Shown in pieces: positions 1 through 39,205 of a stretch of DNA of 64,000 nt. The DNA comes from Alitta virens (taxonomy: Eukaryota > Annelida > Polychaeta > Phyllodocida > Nereididae). The stretch is taken from positions 9,262,790 to 9,326,789 of the forward strand of contig OW028586.1 of the NCBI GenBank assembly GCA_932294295.1, read 5' to 3'. The notes under the pieces are model-generated. The model ran no database searches. It saw only the letters and a list, made by a program, of their open reading frames with translations, and was not told the origin of the DNA. The translations under genes and the position numbers were made by a program. Numbering within the stretch: position 1 is the first letter of the stretch; each line of letters starts with the position of its first letter.

Positions 1-139
1 TATGGGCTCATAAAAAATTCCTTCAGAGGGGTCAATATGGAAATTTTTAACAATTAAATTGTTTCTTTCTGTCATGCAGGGCATAGATACTAATTAGTGT
101 AACGTAGGAAACCAAACAAACAGCCTATTATATAAAAGC

Positions 140-228
140 TTATGAAAAGTACTCTCATATGACTTCATAATTATGATATCCATGGCAACCAAAATGATGC
201 TATGGCTGCCTAGTTACCAAAATATGTT
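140..228. repeat. Arm of a diverged long-range inverted repeat
   Basis: This stretch resembles the reverse complement of about 4078-4162. Shared blocks include AAGTACT, the core TATCCATGGCAACC and CTGCCTAG, in the same order. The arms lie about 4 kb apart and enclose the scrambled transposon-like relic, so they could be the ends of one old element or two independent repeat copies. Divergence is high, so the relationship is tentative. Confidence 0.4.
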
Positions 229-424
229 GCGCTGAGGAAGATGACATCTGTTGAAATAATGTGATGCATGTTGTGGAAGATTTTGTTTTCAAGCAAACTT
301 TTGAACGATGCAACACTCATAAATTTACTTTAATGAAAAGGTGTGAGTCAAAGGTCAAGTACTAAGGTATTTCTTCCAAATATGGAACTTTTTGTGCAAG
401 GCAATGCAGATAGATATGTAGCTA

Positions 425-470
425 GTAACCTACACAGATAGATAGATAGATTTGAATAGTGCAGCCCTAT
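425..470. repeat. SINE fragment (tail-proximal part)
   Basis: A short (GATA)n run followed by GTGCAGCCCT. The same junction occurs in the SINE copies at about 15119 and 28256, so this is a fragment of that family's tail end. Bases 1-1270 otherwise hold no gene I can support. Confidence 0.5.
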
Positions 471-1331
471 AAGCATGCTAAGACCCTGTTTGCTACCTGC
501 CATTATAATGGTGTACATCATCAATAACAAAACTTTTTATCAAATTATCTACTTCAGGAACATCCACGTTTATGAAGTCACGCCATTCAATGAAGTAGAT
601 TTCAAATTTCAATATCATTTACAAATAAAGAGAATAATACTTGTAAATATCACCTGCCTCAGCACAGTATGCTGGTATGAGTTGGTAACTAAAATTAATT
701 AAAAATCTGAAATTCAAAGGGGCTAATCCCTAAAAAGTTTCTATGAACCATTATGCAGTTTTCAAGATATGACACATATGAGCAACCTCCCTTTCAGCAA
801 TGTCATTTACACATCCTAGAGTTTTAACCATTGATAGTGAAGCTTGCTAGGAGTCATTTTCAGGCCAATCATCCGCAGGCAAGTCCAGGAAATTGTCATC
901 CCTATTCAGGGTAAAAGATGACTTTGATGGTGTTAAATCAGTGATGGTTCCGGCAATGTTTTGAGGAGATGGTCACCTCTTTCAGTTGTCATGTTATTTA
1001 CAAGGGTTTGTTTTCCATCAGTGGAGATCAAGTCTGAGAAAATAGCTACTGTTGCCAGCTCAGGACTCAAGATACCAGGAATGTCTTGAGCATCATTTTC
1101 AGATCAGCTGCTTGCAATTTGGCATTTTGGAGCTCATTTAACCTCTGAATTAAAAGAATGTCATTGACAGAACATCAACTGGTGATCTGCATATGTACCA
1201 TGCTTGGATGTAGACATTGACTACAAAAGGTTCCAGGCTTTCTGATTGTGACCTAAAATACACATATACAATAAATAAACCCCCTAGTTTAAATATTTTT
1301 AATGTCATTGAGTAAAACGGATTGAGAGCAA

Positions 1332-1850
1332 GTGTCCAAGAAAGACTTATTCTATATTACCTCTATACCTAAGCCAACCATCAGATCTGTTCCGAAGTTA
1401 GAAAGAAGTACAGGAAAAGAAATGAGTAATGCTGTTATGAAACATCTGGTTGCATGGGAATCTGATAAAACAGTCATTGGAATGTGTTATGACACCACAG
1501 TAGCTAACACTGGTCGAAAATCGGGTGCTGCAACTCTTCTGGAAAATGCCCTTGGTTGTAATCTTTGGTGGTTCAGTTAAAGACACCACGTGATGGAAAT
1601 ACTATTAGCTGATGCATTTAATGTTTGTTTTGGACCCATAAAACTTTATAAGCGCTTCAAAGAGGACTGGCAAAAACTACGAACTAACCCATTACAGCGA
1701 CAAGAGAATCCTCGTATATTGGCAAAAGAATCATATTGAAGAACTTCATTTTGGAACAGTCTACTAAGACTCATAAAAGAGATGATTATCTGGAATTGCA
1801 ACAATTGGCTGCTCTACACCAAGTAGTTTGAAAGTGCCACCAATGCAGGA
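1332..1850 (+). pseudogene. Relic of an invertebrate repetitive-protein / transposon-like family, C-terminal half
   Basis: The open frame at 1332-1580 contains VIGMCYDTTVANTGRKSG followed by a leucine-rich LLENALG stretch. After a frame change the text continues with RHHVMEILLADAFNVCFGP (about 1580-1640), and later with KRDDYLELQQLAAL (about 1770-1810). The order FDTT..NTG..GA..LLE, then (C)RHHxxE, then RDDYxEL is what I remember from an uncharacterised, highly repeated protein family in cnidarian, insect and other invertebrate genomes. Frameshifts and stops show it is dead. The N-terminal half of the same family lies on the opposite strand at about 2060-2560. Family membership is from memory; no search was run. 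Confidence 0.55.
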
Positions 1851-2059
1851 GGACACTAAGATGTGTAACCTATCAACTTCGACAACTGAATGAGTTTCTG
1901 GTAGGAGCTTGCCATCCCAACACATTTACTTGCTTGGAAGTTCTTCTTGATTTCATTAGCAGTTTTTCTGCTCTTAGAGAGCACACTTGCTGAAGTGGAA
2001 GGCCCAGCTTCATTAAGTACTGATGCTAAAATCATAGTAGACTTTTGAATGCGTGTATT

Positions 2060-2560
2060 TGTTCAATATTGCTGAAACGCTGGAGACATGATACGCTTGT
2101 GCTTCTTCATAACATTGTAGTCAGATTGATCATCAGAACTTTCTTCAGAACTGCTAGTCTCATCTGTATCATCCAAGTGGGCTTCATCCACTTCTTTTTA
2201 CACACTTTTCATCTTCTTCTTATACTTTTCTTCATGCTCATACCTCTCACAGGTTCTCTTTTCTCTTTGAGCCAGTTTTTTTGTCAATGCCCCCAATGGA
2301 ACCCTGTCTTTTCTTGTTGTATTTTCAAGAATTTTCTGTCTTCCTCATTTTAATTAATGTCATAGCGTCTAGATGGCTGATTTCAAACAAGTTGTTTAGC
2401 ATATCTTTAAACTGCTTCTGATTTTCTAAGTCTTTTTTGTTACTTCTTTTGTCGTGCCTGCTATGCCTTACATAAAGATCCTTGATTTTCTTAATAACAT
2501 TCCGTTTTTCTGTTGTTGGTATCCTTGATTTATTCCAAAATGGAATGACTTGGTCATACT
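2060..2560 (-). pseudogene. Relic of the same repetitive-protein family, N-terminal half, inverted
   Basis: The minus strand has an open stretch at about 2553-2325 containing VIPFWNKSRIPT, then IKKIKDLY, then LFEISHLDAMTLIK. Shifted frames follow with EDRKFL-like and GSIGGIDKK text, and a Ser/Asp/Glu-rich run (DETSSSEESSDDQSDY) near 2110-2175. In the family I have in mind, this FWxKxRIPT...LFDIAHxDA...FLxxQR...GGIDxKL region comes before the FDTT/CRHH region. Here it is on the strand opposite that C-terminal half. Stops and frame changes make it non-functional. Confidence 0.5.
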
Positions 2561-3754
2561 ACCTGCTTGCACATGTATAAAGAAACTTTTAATTTCATCG
2601 AAGAACATGAAATTGCTCATAACACCATGGCCAGAGGGTAAACGAGCACAAGTAATGGTCTCCTTAGGCTATCCTATTAATGGCACTAAATTGGTTTTCC
2701 TTGTGGTCTTTCAGCCATTGCAACTGTAATGCCATAAGTTCAGTCTGACAGAGACACAATCACTGCTCAGCGCTCAGGAGGATTTGCTAGATAATCTTTT
2801 CAAACTAAATCTCCCCAGCATCAGCTGTACCACTGACAACTAAGCTTACATCCACTTCAGGATTAAGAAAGAGCAACCAGGTAAACTGAGATCTTTCAAA
2901 AGATTCATCTGTTAATTAATTGCTTCTTTTTCTGGTGTAAGTATAACAATGTGTCATATCTTGAAAACTGTGCATGACACAGACATGGTATACTATAGGT
3001 ACTAAAATGTTCAGAATATACACAATGCAAAAAAGCTATTTTCGGCAGAAACAAATAGCACAAAACTTCATTTCATCTATTTGGCATTTGGGGGAGTTCT
3101 GAAATCCCTTCAATGAGCCCAAAGTTTGCATTTGAGACAGAATGGGTTCACAGAAACAATTTAAGCCCTAATGGGCTATAATATCACCCTGACCCCAGTG
3201 CACCCAATATTATAGCCCTGTGCTTGTCATTATCTGAACTGGCTGACCAATCATAAACCTAGGAATCTGGAGCAGCTGCAGGACAGGTCACATCTTGTCA
3301 GTTAAGAATTTGAAATTCATTCAGTAACCTTTGGAGGGATACTAGCAAAGTTGGATTTTAAATTAATTCATTTATGGAGGGATATATACCATTTATCACA
3401 TCATTGCATGGTAAGTGAAGTTTTTTCTAACCACTGAAAATATGTTGCACATGCTGATTTATATATGATTTGGTGTTAAGTCTAGTTTCTGAATATAAAT
3501 TCATTTCAGGGATCTATGGAACCTAGGAATATTTAGATAATAAATATTCCTAGATGGAACTATGGATGCAACTTGGCTGAAGAATTCTGATATACATGAA
3601 TAAAACTATATATTTCTTTAAAACTTAATTAATTGCAACAGTCCCATGTATAGATCGATTTACATCACAATATAATAAAGTTTTTTTCTTAATTTTAAAC
3701 TTGTGTGTTAAATTTTTCCAAAGATTGTAAGCAAAGTTTGTCTTAAAGATGTCG

Positions 3755-4010
3755 TCAGATGATGTCTAAAAGACGTCATCTGATGACATATTTTAGACGT
3801 CAGACATTGGTCAACTAAATACGTCTAAAAGACGTCATCTGATGACGTATTTTAGACGTCAGATATTGGTCAACTAAATACGTCTAAAAGACATCGTCAG
3901 ATGACATCTTTTAGACGTCTCATATAAGACGTCATTGAAGTTTGCATATGAGACCAGTATGGGCTAGTCATGAGACGTCTTGCAGAGACGTCAAAATGAC
4001 GTCAATAAGA
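3755..4010. repeat. Tandem palindromic ACGTC array
   Basis: About 250 bp built from repeated units carrying AAAAGACGTC, ATCTGATGACGT and TTTTAGACGTC, joined by a ATTGGTCAACTAAATACG spacer. Two units of about 66 bp are nearly identical (around 3770-3895); the flanks are degenerate. Each unit is self-complementary and could fold into a hairpin. Several units contain TGACGT half-sites of the CREB/ATF type. No ORF covers the array. Confidence 0.8.
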
Positions 4011-4077
4011 CCACTTTTGCCCACTGGGAAGAATTTTAGACTTTTTTTTTCTTTTTTTTTGGACACCCTACTAGGCA

Positions 4078-4162
4078 TTAATAGCAGCCTGCGGTTGCCA
4101 TGGATACCAAAAGCGTGATGGCATTAGAAAGTACTTGTCATAAGATTTCATATTTGTTTTCT
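4078..4162. repeat. Partner arm of the long-range inverted repeat
   Basis: Contains GGTTGCCATGGATACC and AAGTACTTGTCATAAG, which read as the diverged reverse complement of 140-228. The stretch between 4165 and 5070 holds only an AT-rich spacer and a short (AAT)n run at about 4348-4363. Confidence 0.4.
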
Positions 4163-5073
4163 ACATAGTGCAGCTGTGAAGTAATATATCTTTGAAATGG
4201 AATAATTCTATTGGTGAACTTGACCTTTGACCACCAAGTTCTTTACCAAATTTGCACTCCTATACCCTTTGCTATTAACTAGCATTAGGTGAAGCTGTGG
4301 ATTATTGAACCATGCTCCATAACAAGAAGTTTGGAGATAGGTCTAATAATAATAATAATAATCAACTGTATGGTCATCCCACCGACGGCCGAGTTAGCTC
4401 ACCTCCGCCGCTAATTACAATCATAGGCTAATTGCCCTTACCAACTTAATCACAGCAGAGAGTAGTCATGTAATTAAACTTGAAAAGGAATTTAAATTAT
4501 TTTCATATTGTGTTTTCTTAATGGGAAAAAGGTGCATTGATCTCATTTTATACAATTAAAAAAGATAAAAATGGACTTATTGTGGAGTTAAGTATTAAGA
4601 GGAAAAAAAATTGTATTCTCTTTTTATTGATCAGGTGTTATAAAAATAATAATAATCCCACTTGCCTTTTATTGTTGTGTAATTATTTTTATTGTACAAT
4701 TATACCTGATTACAAATGTAAATGTGCTTTTTCCGTGAAGAAAGAATTACACATTTATAAATAAACATTATTTGAATGGATTTCTTCTGTACAATGTCAT
4801 TATTTCTATATTAAAAATAAAAAAAAAATTATGTTATTTCTCAAATTATATAATGTACTTAATACCTAACAAAATTACCTATATGTTCATGGATAAATAC
4901 TGCCTTTAGCAAGCCGGCGCGCCGGCCTCCCAACCAAATGACTTGATTGCAATTAGCGTAAAATGCCACCCCATTTTTTACAGCATCAGATAAAAGGTGC
5001 AAGAAATTTGTGGTGAGCATCACTTGCATCATTGTGACCTTTGTGTACAATTGCAAATTTGAACATTCTGAAG

Positions 5074-5536
5074 ATGCCTTCTAAAAGCCGAATTAGTCCC
5101 TGTGCCATCTGTGACAGGAGAGTTACTCGTAGTCACAATGCAATTCTTTGTGACCAATGTGAACTTTGGTGCCACCCCAGCTATCAGGATGGTAAATATT
5201 ATTTTTCTTTGATTATATATCTTCCATAAACACACGATAAATGAAACATACTTTTCTTTCATGTAAGTGATCCAAATGATACAACTGAATCGATATATCC
5301 AATTTAAGTCTATTATTAAAAAAGGTTTAGTATTGACTCAAACTTTTTGTAAGATACATATATAAAAAAATTGTATTTCTGTTCCAGGTATCACAGCTGA
5401 GCAGTATGCTACCATGCATGACGAATTCTAGTGGATCTGCCCTAAGTGTCGTCCAGCTGCTGAAGACCCCTCACCAAAACGTCCCAGACTATCTGCCATC
5501 GACCTCCCTGGACTAGCCCCGGGGACCCATGCGTGA
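5074..5536 (+). pseudogene. PHD-finger gene fragment, interrupted by a stop
   Basis: Exon 1 (5074-5191) starts at an ATG and encodes CAICDRR, then ILCDQCELWCH, the first half of a PHD zinc finger. A GT donor at 5192 and an acceptor ending at 5387 join it in phase to ITAEQYATMHDEF and WICPKC, the end of the finger. A TAG at 5429-5431 falls between DEF and WICPKC. The expected cysteine after the CH pair is a serine (CHPS), which would cost a zinc ligand. The frame then runs to TGA at 5534. Similar PHD fingers occur in proteins carried by invertebrate LINEs, so this may be transposon-borne rather than a host gene. Confidence 0.6.
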
Positions 5537-6225
5537 GCATGGGTCACGGTTCATTCCATTGAAAAACCTTGAGATTCTGAAGACAGGGTTTGGAAAAATT
5601 GGGATAACTATTTCTCCTTAGTTCATTGGCACACAGTTGTTACACAGTTGAACAATAGACAAAATAACCTACTGATAGCACATAAACTAATTCATCAATG
5701 CCATCTGTAACATTATGAAATCATGGTGTGAAGTCCAGTTAACTTCTTTTTTTCCTTATGCATTGGGGCATATGGCTTTGAAAGGCTGTGTCTGATTGGC
5801 CACTGAAAGCGCTATGTTGTGAAGATGATGACATCACAGAGCAATGACGTCATCAACAGTCTTACCAATACTAGTGCAAATGATTGTGACATCACTAGCT
5901 GTGACGTCACAAATGACTACTTTCACTTCATTGGCCAATCAGGAGATCTGTAAGCTAGTGAAGACAAAACAATGAAAAATGGCCGATTCTGGTCATGAAC
6001 CACTATCTCTTACACTGAGAGGCTGTTTTACTTCAACATACTCATTACATGACATTTAAATATAGTGCTATCAGCAGCAAATCTTCCAAGGAATAATCAT
6101 ACAGACTTTCACTGCTCCAAACGCACACAATTTACTGTGAGATAAAATCTCCTGAAGGTAAGTCAAAATCTCAAGGTTTGTCAATGGGATGACTCATGAC
6201 CCCTGTGCTAACACACAGGGGTCTT
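5521..6225. mobile_element. Foldback element with hairpin ends
   Basis: The left end reads GGGGACCCATGCGTGAGCAT, then GGGTCA, then CCATTGAAAAACCTTGAGAT. The right end read in reverse complement gives ACCCCTGTGTGTTAGCA, then GGGGTCA, then CCCATTGACAAACCTTGAGA. Each end can also form its own short hairpin. The interior has no convincing ORF but holds several TGACGTCA/TGACATCA motifs (about 5828-5915). Its left edge coincides with the 3' end of the PHD-finger fragment. Confidence 0.6.
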
Positions 6226-6998
6226 CAGGGCTACCCTGGACTGCCTGCAGCCAATTCAACAAGGTTTTCTGGGGAGTTCCGAATGGGACGAGCTGCAGCT
6301 GATTTTTCCCTGATAAGACTGAAAGTTAATTATTTATGTTTTTCAAAGGGTAACCCATCAGTATGTACACTGTTTTTCATTGAAACCCTTTAATTTAACC
6401 AAAGAAGTAAAAATGTTCATATAATGTTTATAAATATTTTCTAAAATTATCACAGTGCACAGTGATGTTATATACATTAATTGTATGTACAATATTAGAC
6501 ATGGACGTGTAGAATACAATAGGTTTGTGTGCATCCTCATCCTAATTCTCCATCACATTATTTATCCCTCTTCTCTCAATTAAATTCCTTACTAATAAAC
6601 AACAAATAAATAAAAAATAAAAGAGCAAAAAAAAAGTACCCGCCAACTCGCTTTTCCACACCTCTGTGGTCCTACCCAAAAAAAAAAAATCCCTACTGTT
6701 GCAAATGTGCAAAATGAAGAGAGCAAAAAAAAAATTATGTACGCGAGTTAACCTGATACCTAATAATAGTATCCATCATTTTGCAAAGTTTCAGAGCTGT
6801 ATCACATAGTTTTCATTAGAACCCTGACTATAATTATTGTACAAGCAATTTTTTCTCATGGTGATGCTGTTTCACACGTGAAAGCTCTTTGATGTTAGAA
6901 ATAATTAGTTCCTCACAAATCAAGAGTGTCGCTGTGAGCTTCATAGACCTGCAGCGACATCTTTCGAGTTTTAATTTTACCCCGAATGCATCATTTCT

Positions 6999-7028
6999 CG
7001 GAAGTGATATCATTCACGGCGCATGCGC
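6999..7028 (+). promoter_or_regulatory. RABGAP1: RABGAP1 upstream promoter: ETS and NRF1 sites
   Basis: CGGAAGTG at 6999-7006 matches the ETS/GABP core. GCGCATGCGC at 7019-7028 is a perfect NRF1 palindrome. No TATA box lies nearby. This pair is typical of ubiquitously expressed TATA-less promoters. It lies about 0.9 kb upstream of the RABGAP1 start codon and directly upstream of a good 5' splice site, so I infer the main promoter here. Confidence 0.65.
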
Positions 7029-7029
7029 G

Positions 7030-7161
7030 GCTGAGTACATGTGAAAATGTTATGATTGTAATGTTTACAAAATTGTCTGAGTCGATTTAATGGTATTTCT
7101 GTCCGGACAATAACACATACTGTGTGTCGAGCTGTAATATCAAGATTTAGAAATATAATCG
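7030..7161 (+). other. RABGAP1: Probable non-coding first exon of RABGAP1
   Basis: The stretch after the NRF1 site ends in TCG|GTAAGG (donor GT at 7162-7163), a strong 5' splice site. Splicing to the acceptor at 7914 or 7926 would join it to the exon that carries the start codon. It contains short upstream ORFs, for example ATG 7090 to TAA 7113. The transcription start is not visible, so the left boundary is a guess. Confidence 0.45.
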
Positions 7162-7956
7162 GTAAGGAGAAACAGTATATGACGTGTCAGATTCTACTGT
7201 AAAATGTGGGAACGAATTTTAAACACCATTGATGTTGTTCCTGACATTTTGCCTTTTAAACAGATTTTAGTTGGTTTGGTTTCCTTCGTACCCCAAATTA
7301 CATCATGTTGCAAATAGCAGTGATATACAACTAGTGCATGGACGGAACTTTGTTTCAATCATTGCTTTAGTAAGTCTTTTGATCATTCAGGATCTGCAGC
7401 TGGGATCAAATCTGGATTCCTTAATTAATTGCTGCGTTCAGTTTGAGATTACTATGTCCAGACCACGTGATTAATTATACTATTTATAGTGATTTGTAAG
7501 TGGTGATTCTGCATTAAACTTTGAGAAGAGACTGCCAGCTTTGGAAACAAGCAAGGTTGCTCATCTACAAGAATTTCATAGTTGTATTGCTCATGTCATC
7601 CCGGGAACTTTTCAATATCTCACAAAATCTTTATAAAGTTGTTATGCATAGCTTTTGTAGCTAATGTTCACTATTTTGTACTTACTAGGGTTTGTTTGAT
7701 TCAGCTGGCTTAAGTATGCATTTATCACATCAAGATATAAGGAAAGGTAATGTAAAATTAGAAAGTCTATGGCTTATTTCTGGATTAAACCTTTGCTTAC
7801 ATCGGTAGTGTTCTACCTGCAAATCACTGATGCAGATGTCCTGCGTTGGTTTCCATAAATTCATTTGCTAAAAATTTTATTACATATTTTTATGCATAGT
7901 TTTTGTTTTTGCAGATTTTCTTACAGGGTCGATTGGAGTGTCACTATGAGGGCACC

Positions 7957-35141
<27,185 letters not shown>

Positions 35142-36930
35142 ACAACTTGGTGTATTCTTTCCGTAATAATGTTATATTACCATTGAATTATGTCAAATAT
35201 TCTATAAGTCATTATGCGGTATAGTATGCTGCATTTAGGTATTGATTATTGGAAGTATATACATGGGGTATACAAGTTACATCATAACTTAATCATACAA
35301 ACTAAAATATATCATACTGTTACAATAATATATACACACATTATCGTATAATAAACATTGTAGCGATACTTGTTCGATGTGTCAAGATAACAACACGGTG
35401 TTCATTAATTTATAGCGAGAAGTTAAATAGTGTATATTATTAGGTAGTATCTTTCTGAAATTCCTAGTACAGTATTTTAGTACATCATTTTGTCAATTAA
35501 TCATTGTGTTCATATGACTCGTATAATATTCTGAAATATTTTGAAAATTTAAAAGTTTCTGATCGGTTCTCTCGTTCATTTTAGCACTTAGACAACACTG
35601 ACGTATAGATTTGGGGAAGTCATTAGATTTTATTATTCAAAGCATTTTGTCGTAATAATTGATTTAAATACATTACACTTGTCATGTCAATTGAGTAGCT
35701 TCATGCATCTGCTTCAATAGTAACTCATTAAAAAATGTTGCTTGTACTTAAGTGTGATAATATGGACTAATTCCAGTGTCTTCTGCACCTAAGTCAAAAT
35801 GAAATCCTTAATATTTAACGTACGCTTTAAATTGTGGGTGACAAAGTTCTAAAAATAACTTTGACTGTATGGTTTATCGGTAATGTTGTATTGATAATTT
35901 TCAGGCCTCAAGTCATCATTGCCAAAAAGCTTAGATTTGAACCATGCCCATTGCCAGCTTAAAGCACCTTTGAGACTTTATGCACTTTCAGTATGCTTAA
36001 AGTGAATGTTAAATTTCATTTTCACTTGTGGCTTGAATAGATACACTACAGTAGAGCATTTACCTTTATGTAGAAGTATACAATCATAAGCTAATATACA
36101 TGTTCAATCGAAGAATGGCACAGTATCATTAGAAAAGTGTTGTAGGTCTTTACAATGTCTTGATTTTGTTTCGTTTTGTGATATTGCTACCAATGTTTTG
36201 GTCTAGCGTATTTGTGGACCAAAAAGGATGATTATTATTTTGAATTTCAAGGAATAAATTGTCCATGAACTTTCTTCTAGAAGGGGAAAAAAAACTGGTC
36301 AAACCAGGGCTGGTCATAACATATACGAGGTCCAGTGCATGGGGCCTTTTTACCTTACATTAAACGCATCACTCAAGACCTTATTTTTCGTATCTAAAAT
36401 CACAGGCCTATAATATTGTCATGACATTGGGCCTATGGAGGTGTGAGCCCAACACAGCTGCATTTCTTGTGTTCCCCTAGGACCGGCCCTGGGTAGAAGT
36501 ACTGTTGATTGCTAGTGGATTTTCAAATATAAGAAACTGGTTACTCAAAGTCGATCCAGTCAACATAGCAATGCATCGTCTTTAGTATTAGGTTTGGAAA
36601 CAGTCAAGGTTAATTCTCGATAACTTAACCATGTTGAATGTGTGGTATAAATTGTGTTGGCTTTCACGGATATTACCACGCATTGTCACCAGCTATAAAA
36701 TTGCTTCAGAATATATTTATGAAGCCATATTTCATCCTAGTCTTTTTGTGGTTCACAGGTATTTTAAAGCGTGTATACTGGACTATACATTTAAAGGTTC
36801 GGGATAAAAGTATTTATGTATATTTGTATATACCGCATAAGTTGTGTAAAATATGTGCCACTATGCGTTTATTATTTATGATGATGTAAAGCATTTCAGT
36901 TTGTCGTTTTATGATTCATGTTAATAAAAA
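35142..36930 (+). other. RABGAP1: RABGAP1 3' UTR region with candidate poly(A) signals
   Basis: AATAAA occurs at 35350-35355, about 210 bp after the stop, and further copies at about 36251 and 36923. The true 3' end is not decidable here. The rest is AT-rich with no ORF I can support. Confidence 0.4.
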
Positions 36931-38639
36931 GGTAAAACTTAATGGTTACCCTCTAGCAATTTCACTAAGCTTGTATAACTTCATGATCTGGATAATTAGC
37001 TTTTGCGGCATATTTCCGTTGCACCTGTACATGCAGATTGGTGCATAGCATTTCAAAGCCGATGATTTATTGAAGTAAATTTTGTCAATCTAACATTTTG
37101 CATCTATAGGGGTAGGACGGTGAGTAAGTTAATCATCATGCAGCTTGTGAGCTCGAGAAATTAAATGTAGGATCGCGACAACTTGCTGGTTGTTGGTTTT
37201 TTTAGCTCTTAAGCTATTATGTTTAGCTTTGATCTGTGAAACTGTATAATGCATGATTGCAATTGCAATTAACCATATCATCTGCTTCCTCTATGATGTC
37301 TGTTGCAATTAACAAACTGTGCATATATTACCAGGATCAGTGTATGTCCATCATAATGTTACGTCTGATAAATTTATGTAAGCCAGTTTTGTGACCATTG
37401 CTTTCTATGATAGTCATGGAACTTCTATTTCATCATTGATGTGCATAATTTATCGACAACTAAATGTCATTATATGGACTTTAAGACACATAGATAATAC
37501 TAATGCAAATAAACAATGCTTATTGTTACCAGTAAAAATTATTATCTTGAAGTTCTCTACACTTTCATTTTATTTTTTGATAATTTCAGAAAAACGTTTC
37601 CATTTTTAACAAGTCACCGTATAAGCTGAATTTTTTTTTATATCAGGGATGTAGTGTGACAGCTTTTCTGCGAAAAAATGACACACATTTAAGCCCACCG
37701 ATTTATTTATTAGTTTTATCATTCGCAAAATAAGAAATGCAATCAAATGTACTTCAAATCTTCGTATCATAATAGTATAAAATGCATCGAAGGCTCCCAA
37801 TAACATTGGCATTGTCGAGGGTTAAGTGACAGAACTTATACTTGGTAAAGTATCAATTTCCATTGAACTTGACCAAGTGCAATTGGATTTGGGAAACTAA
37901 TGTGAAGTGCAATTGATTGTATGTGTATTATTCAATGTCCAACTTATCCTGGGTAGAACTGTTCGCTGAATTACGCCGTTTACTTAATTGTAGAAATAGT
38001 CTTTTTCTGATGTATATTTATTTGATTCACAAACTACAGCAGTGCTGTATGGTTATAAAATATATATTACAATTGTTTGTATGTATATGATTATCATGCT
38101 GTAAGACAATGATATGCTATGTTGTAAATTAACAATGCACCCAAGCTTCTGATCATATGATCATATGACATTGTATGATATGAACTTATGTACGTTGTGT
38201 TCTCTGTAGCATAGGAGCTTGCGTTATAAATCCGTGTGACATAACAAACCATGGTTTTGTCATTATTTCAATGTCTCTGGGTGAATTGTCATAATTCATG
38301 CGGTTGTAAGCCATTATGTTGTGAATATTCGCTGTATATAACGAAACCACAACTAAGAGTCATATTCAGGACAAACTTTGCGATTCACTAAGGTCCAAAG
38401 TGGTCTTGATATATAGAAGATCTTTATCTGCTTCTGGACGCAGTGTGCAGTGAACCATTTCTCTGTAGTGTGAAAGGACTATTTCATATAATTCATGCAA
38501 GATAGCTACTTATCATGCATATCTATACTTGTTATGCATATCTATACTATATGAAAATGCTACGCCTTTGCAGCCTGTGAATTTCATCTAAATTCTGGTG
38601 TTTTGGGTTTGTCTTTACTAAATATCTGTAAATATGATT

Positions 38640-39205
38640 AATTTTTAACAATTTTGGCTGTGCAAAAGTTAAGTTTGGCCAGTCAGCATTGACAGTGCCA
38701 GTTTGCTTCATTTCAAATTACTTCTTACTTTCGTCAGGGAGTGTCGGTATACATGGCAATAAATATTTTACAGCGATGTCACTTAGATGCTAGATCTGGA
38801 CTCGGTTTGTCGTGCTCGTGCTTCGTCTCTGCTGTTTCATTTTGTGTGGAAGGACTTGGCTGCAATGTTTTATAGACTTAATGTCACTTAACATCAAATT
38901 TGTGGTATTTGTTTTGTCTGTACATATATCTGATTAATTTTTGAACAATTTTGGCCGCAACACAATGAGCTTTTGACTCCAGCTGGCAGTACCAGTTCTT
39001 CTTCTCTGCCCAGTTTTAACTCCAAATTATTTATCTCCTTCTAGGAGTATCATCATGTGAAAACCAATGTATGACGGTGATGTCACTGTTTCGAAATGAT
39101 TGTGGCATCACTTTGATACTAGATCCAGATACAGTTTTCAGCGAGCCTGGTCCCTGCTATTTCATTTAGTGTTGAAGGACTTGGCTGCAATGTTTCACAG
39201 ACTTG
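38640..39205. repeat. Diverged tandem duplication of about 300 bp
   Basis: Units at about 38640-38885 and 38938-39205 share, in order, TTTTTAACAATTTTGGC, a GCCAGT/CAGTACCAG block, GGTGATGTCACT-like and GATCCAGA-like words, and GAAGGACTTGGCTGCAATGT. It lies in the tail-to-tail spacer between RABGAP1 and the minus-strand PAN/Sushi gene. Nothing else is recognised between 36.9 and 39.6 kb. Confidence 0.6.
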
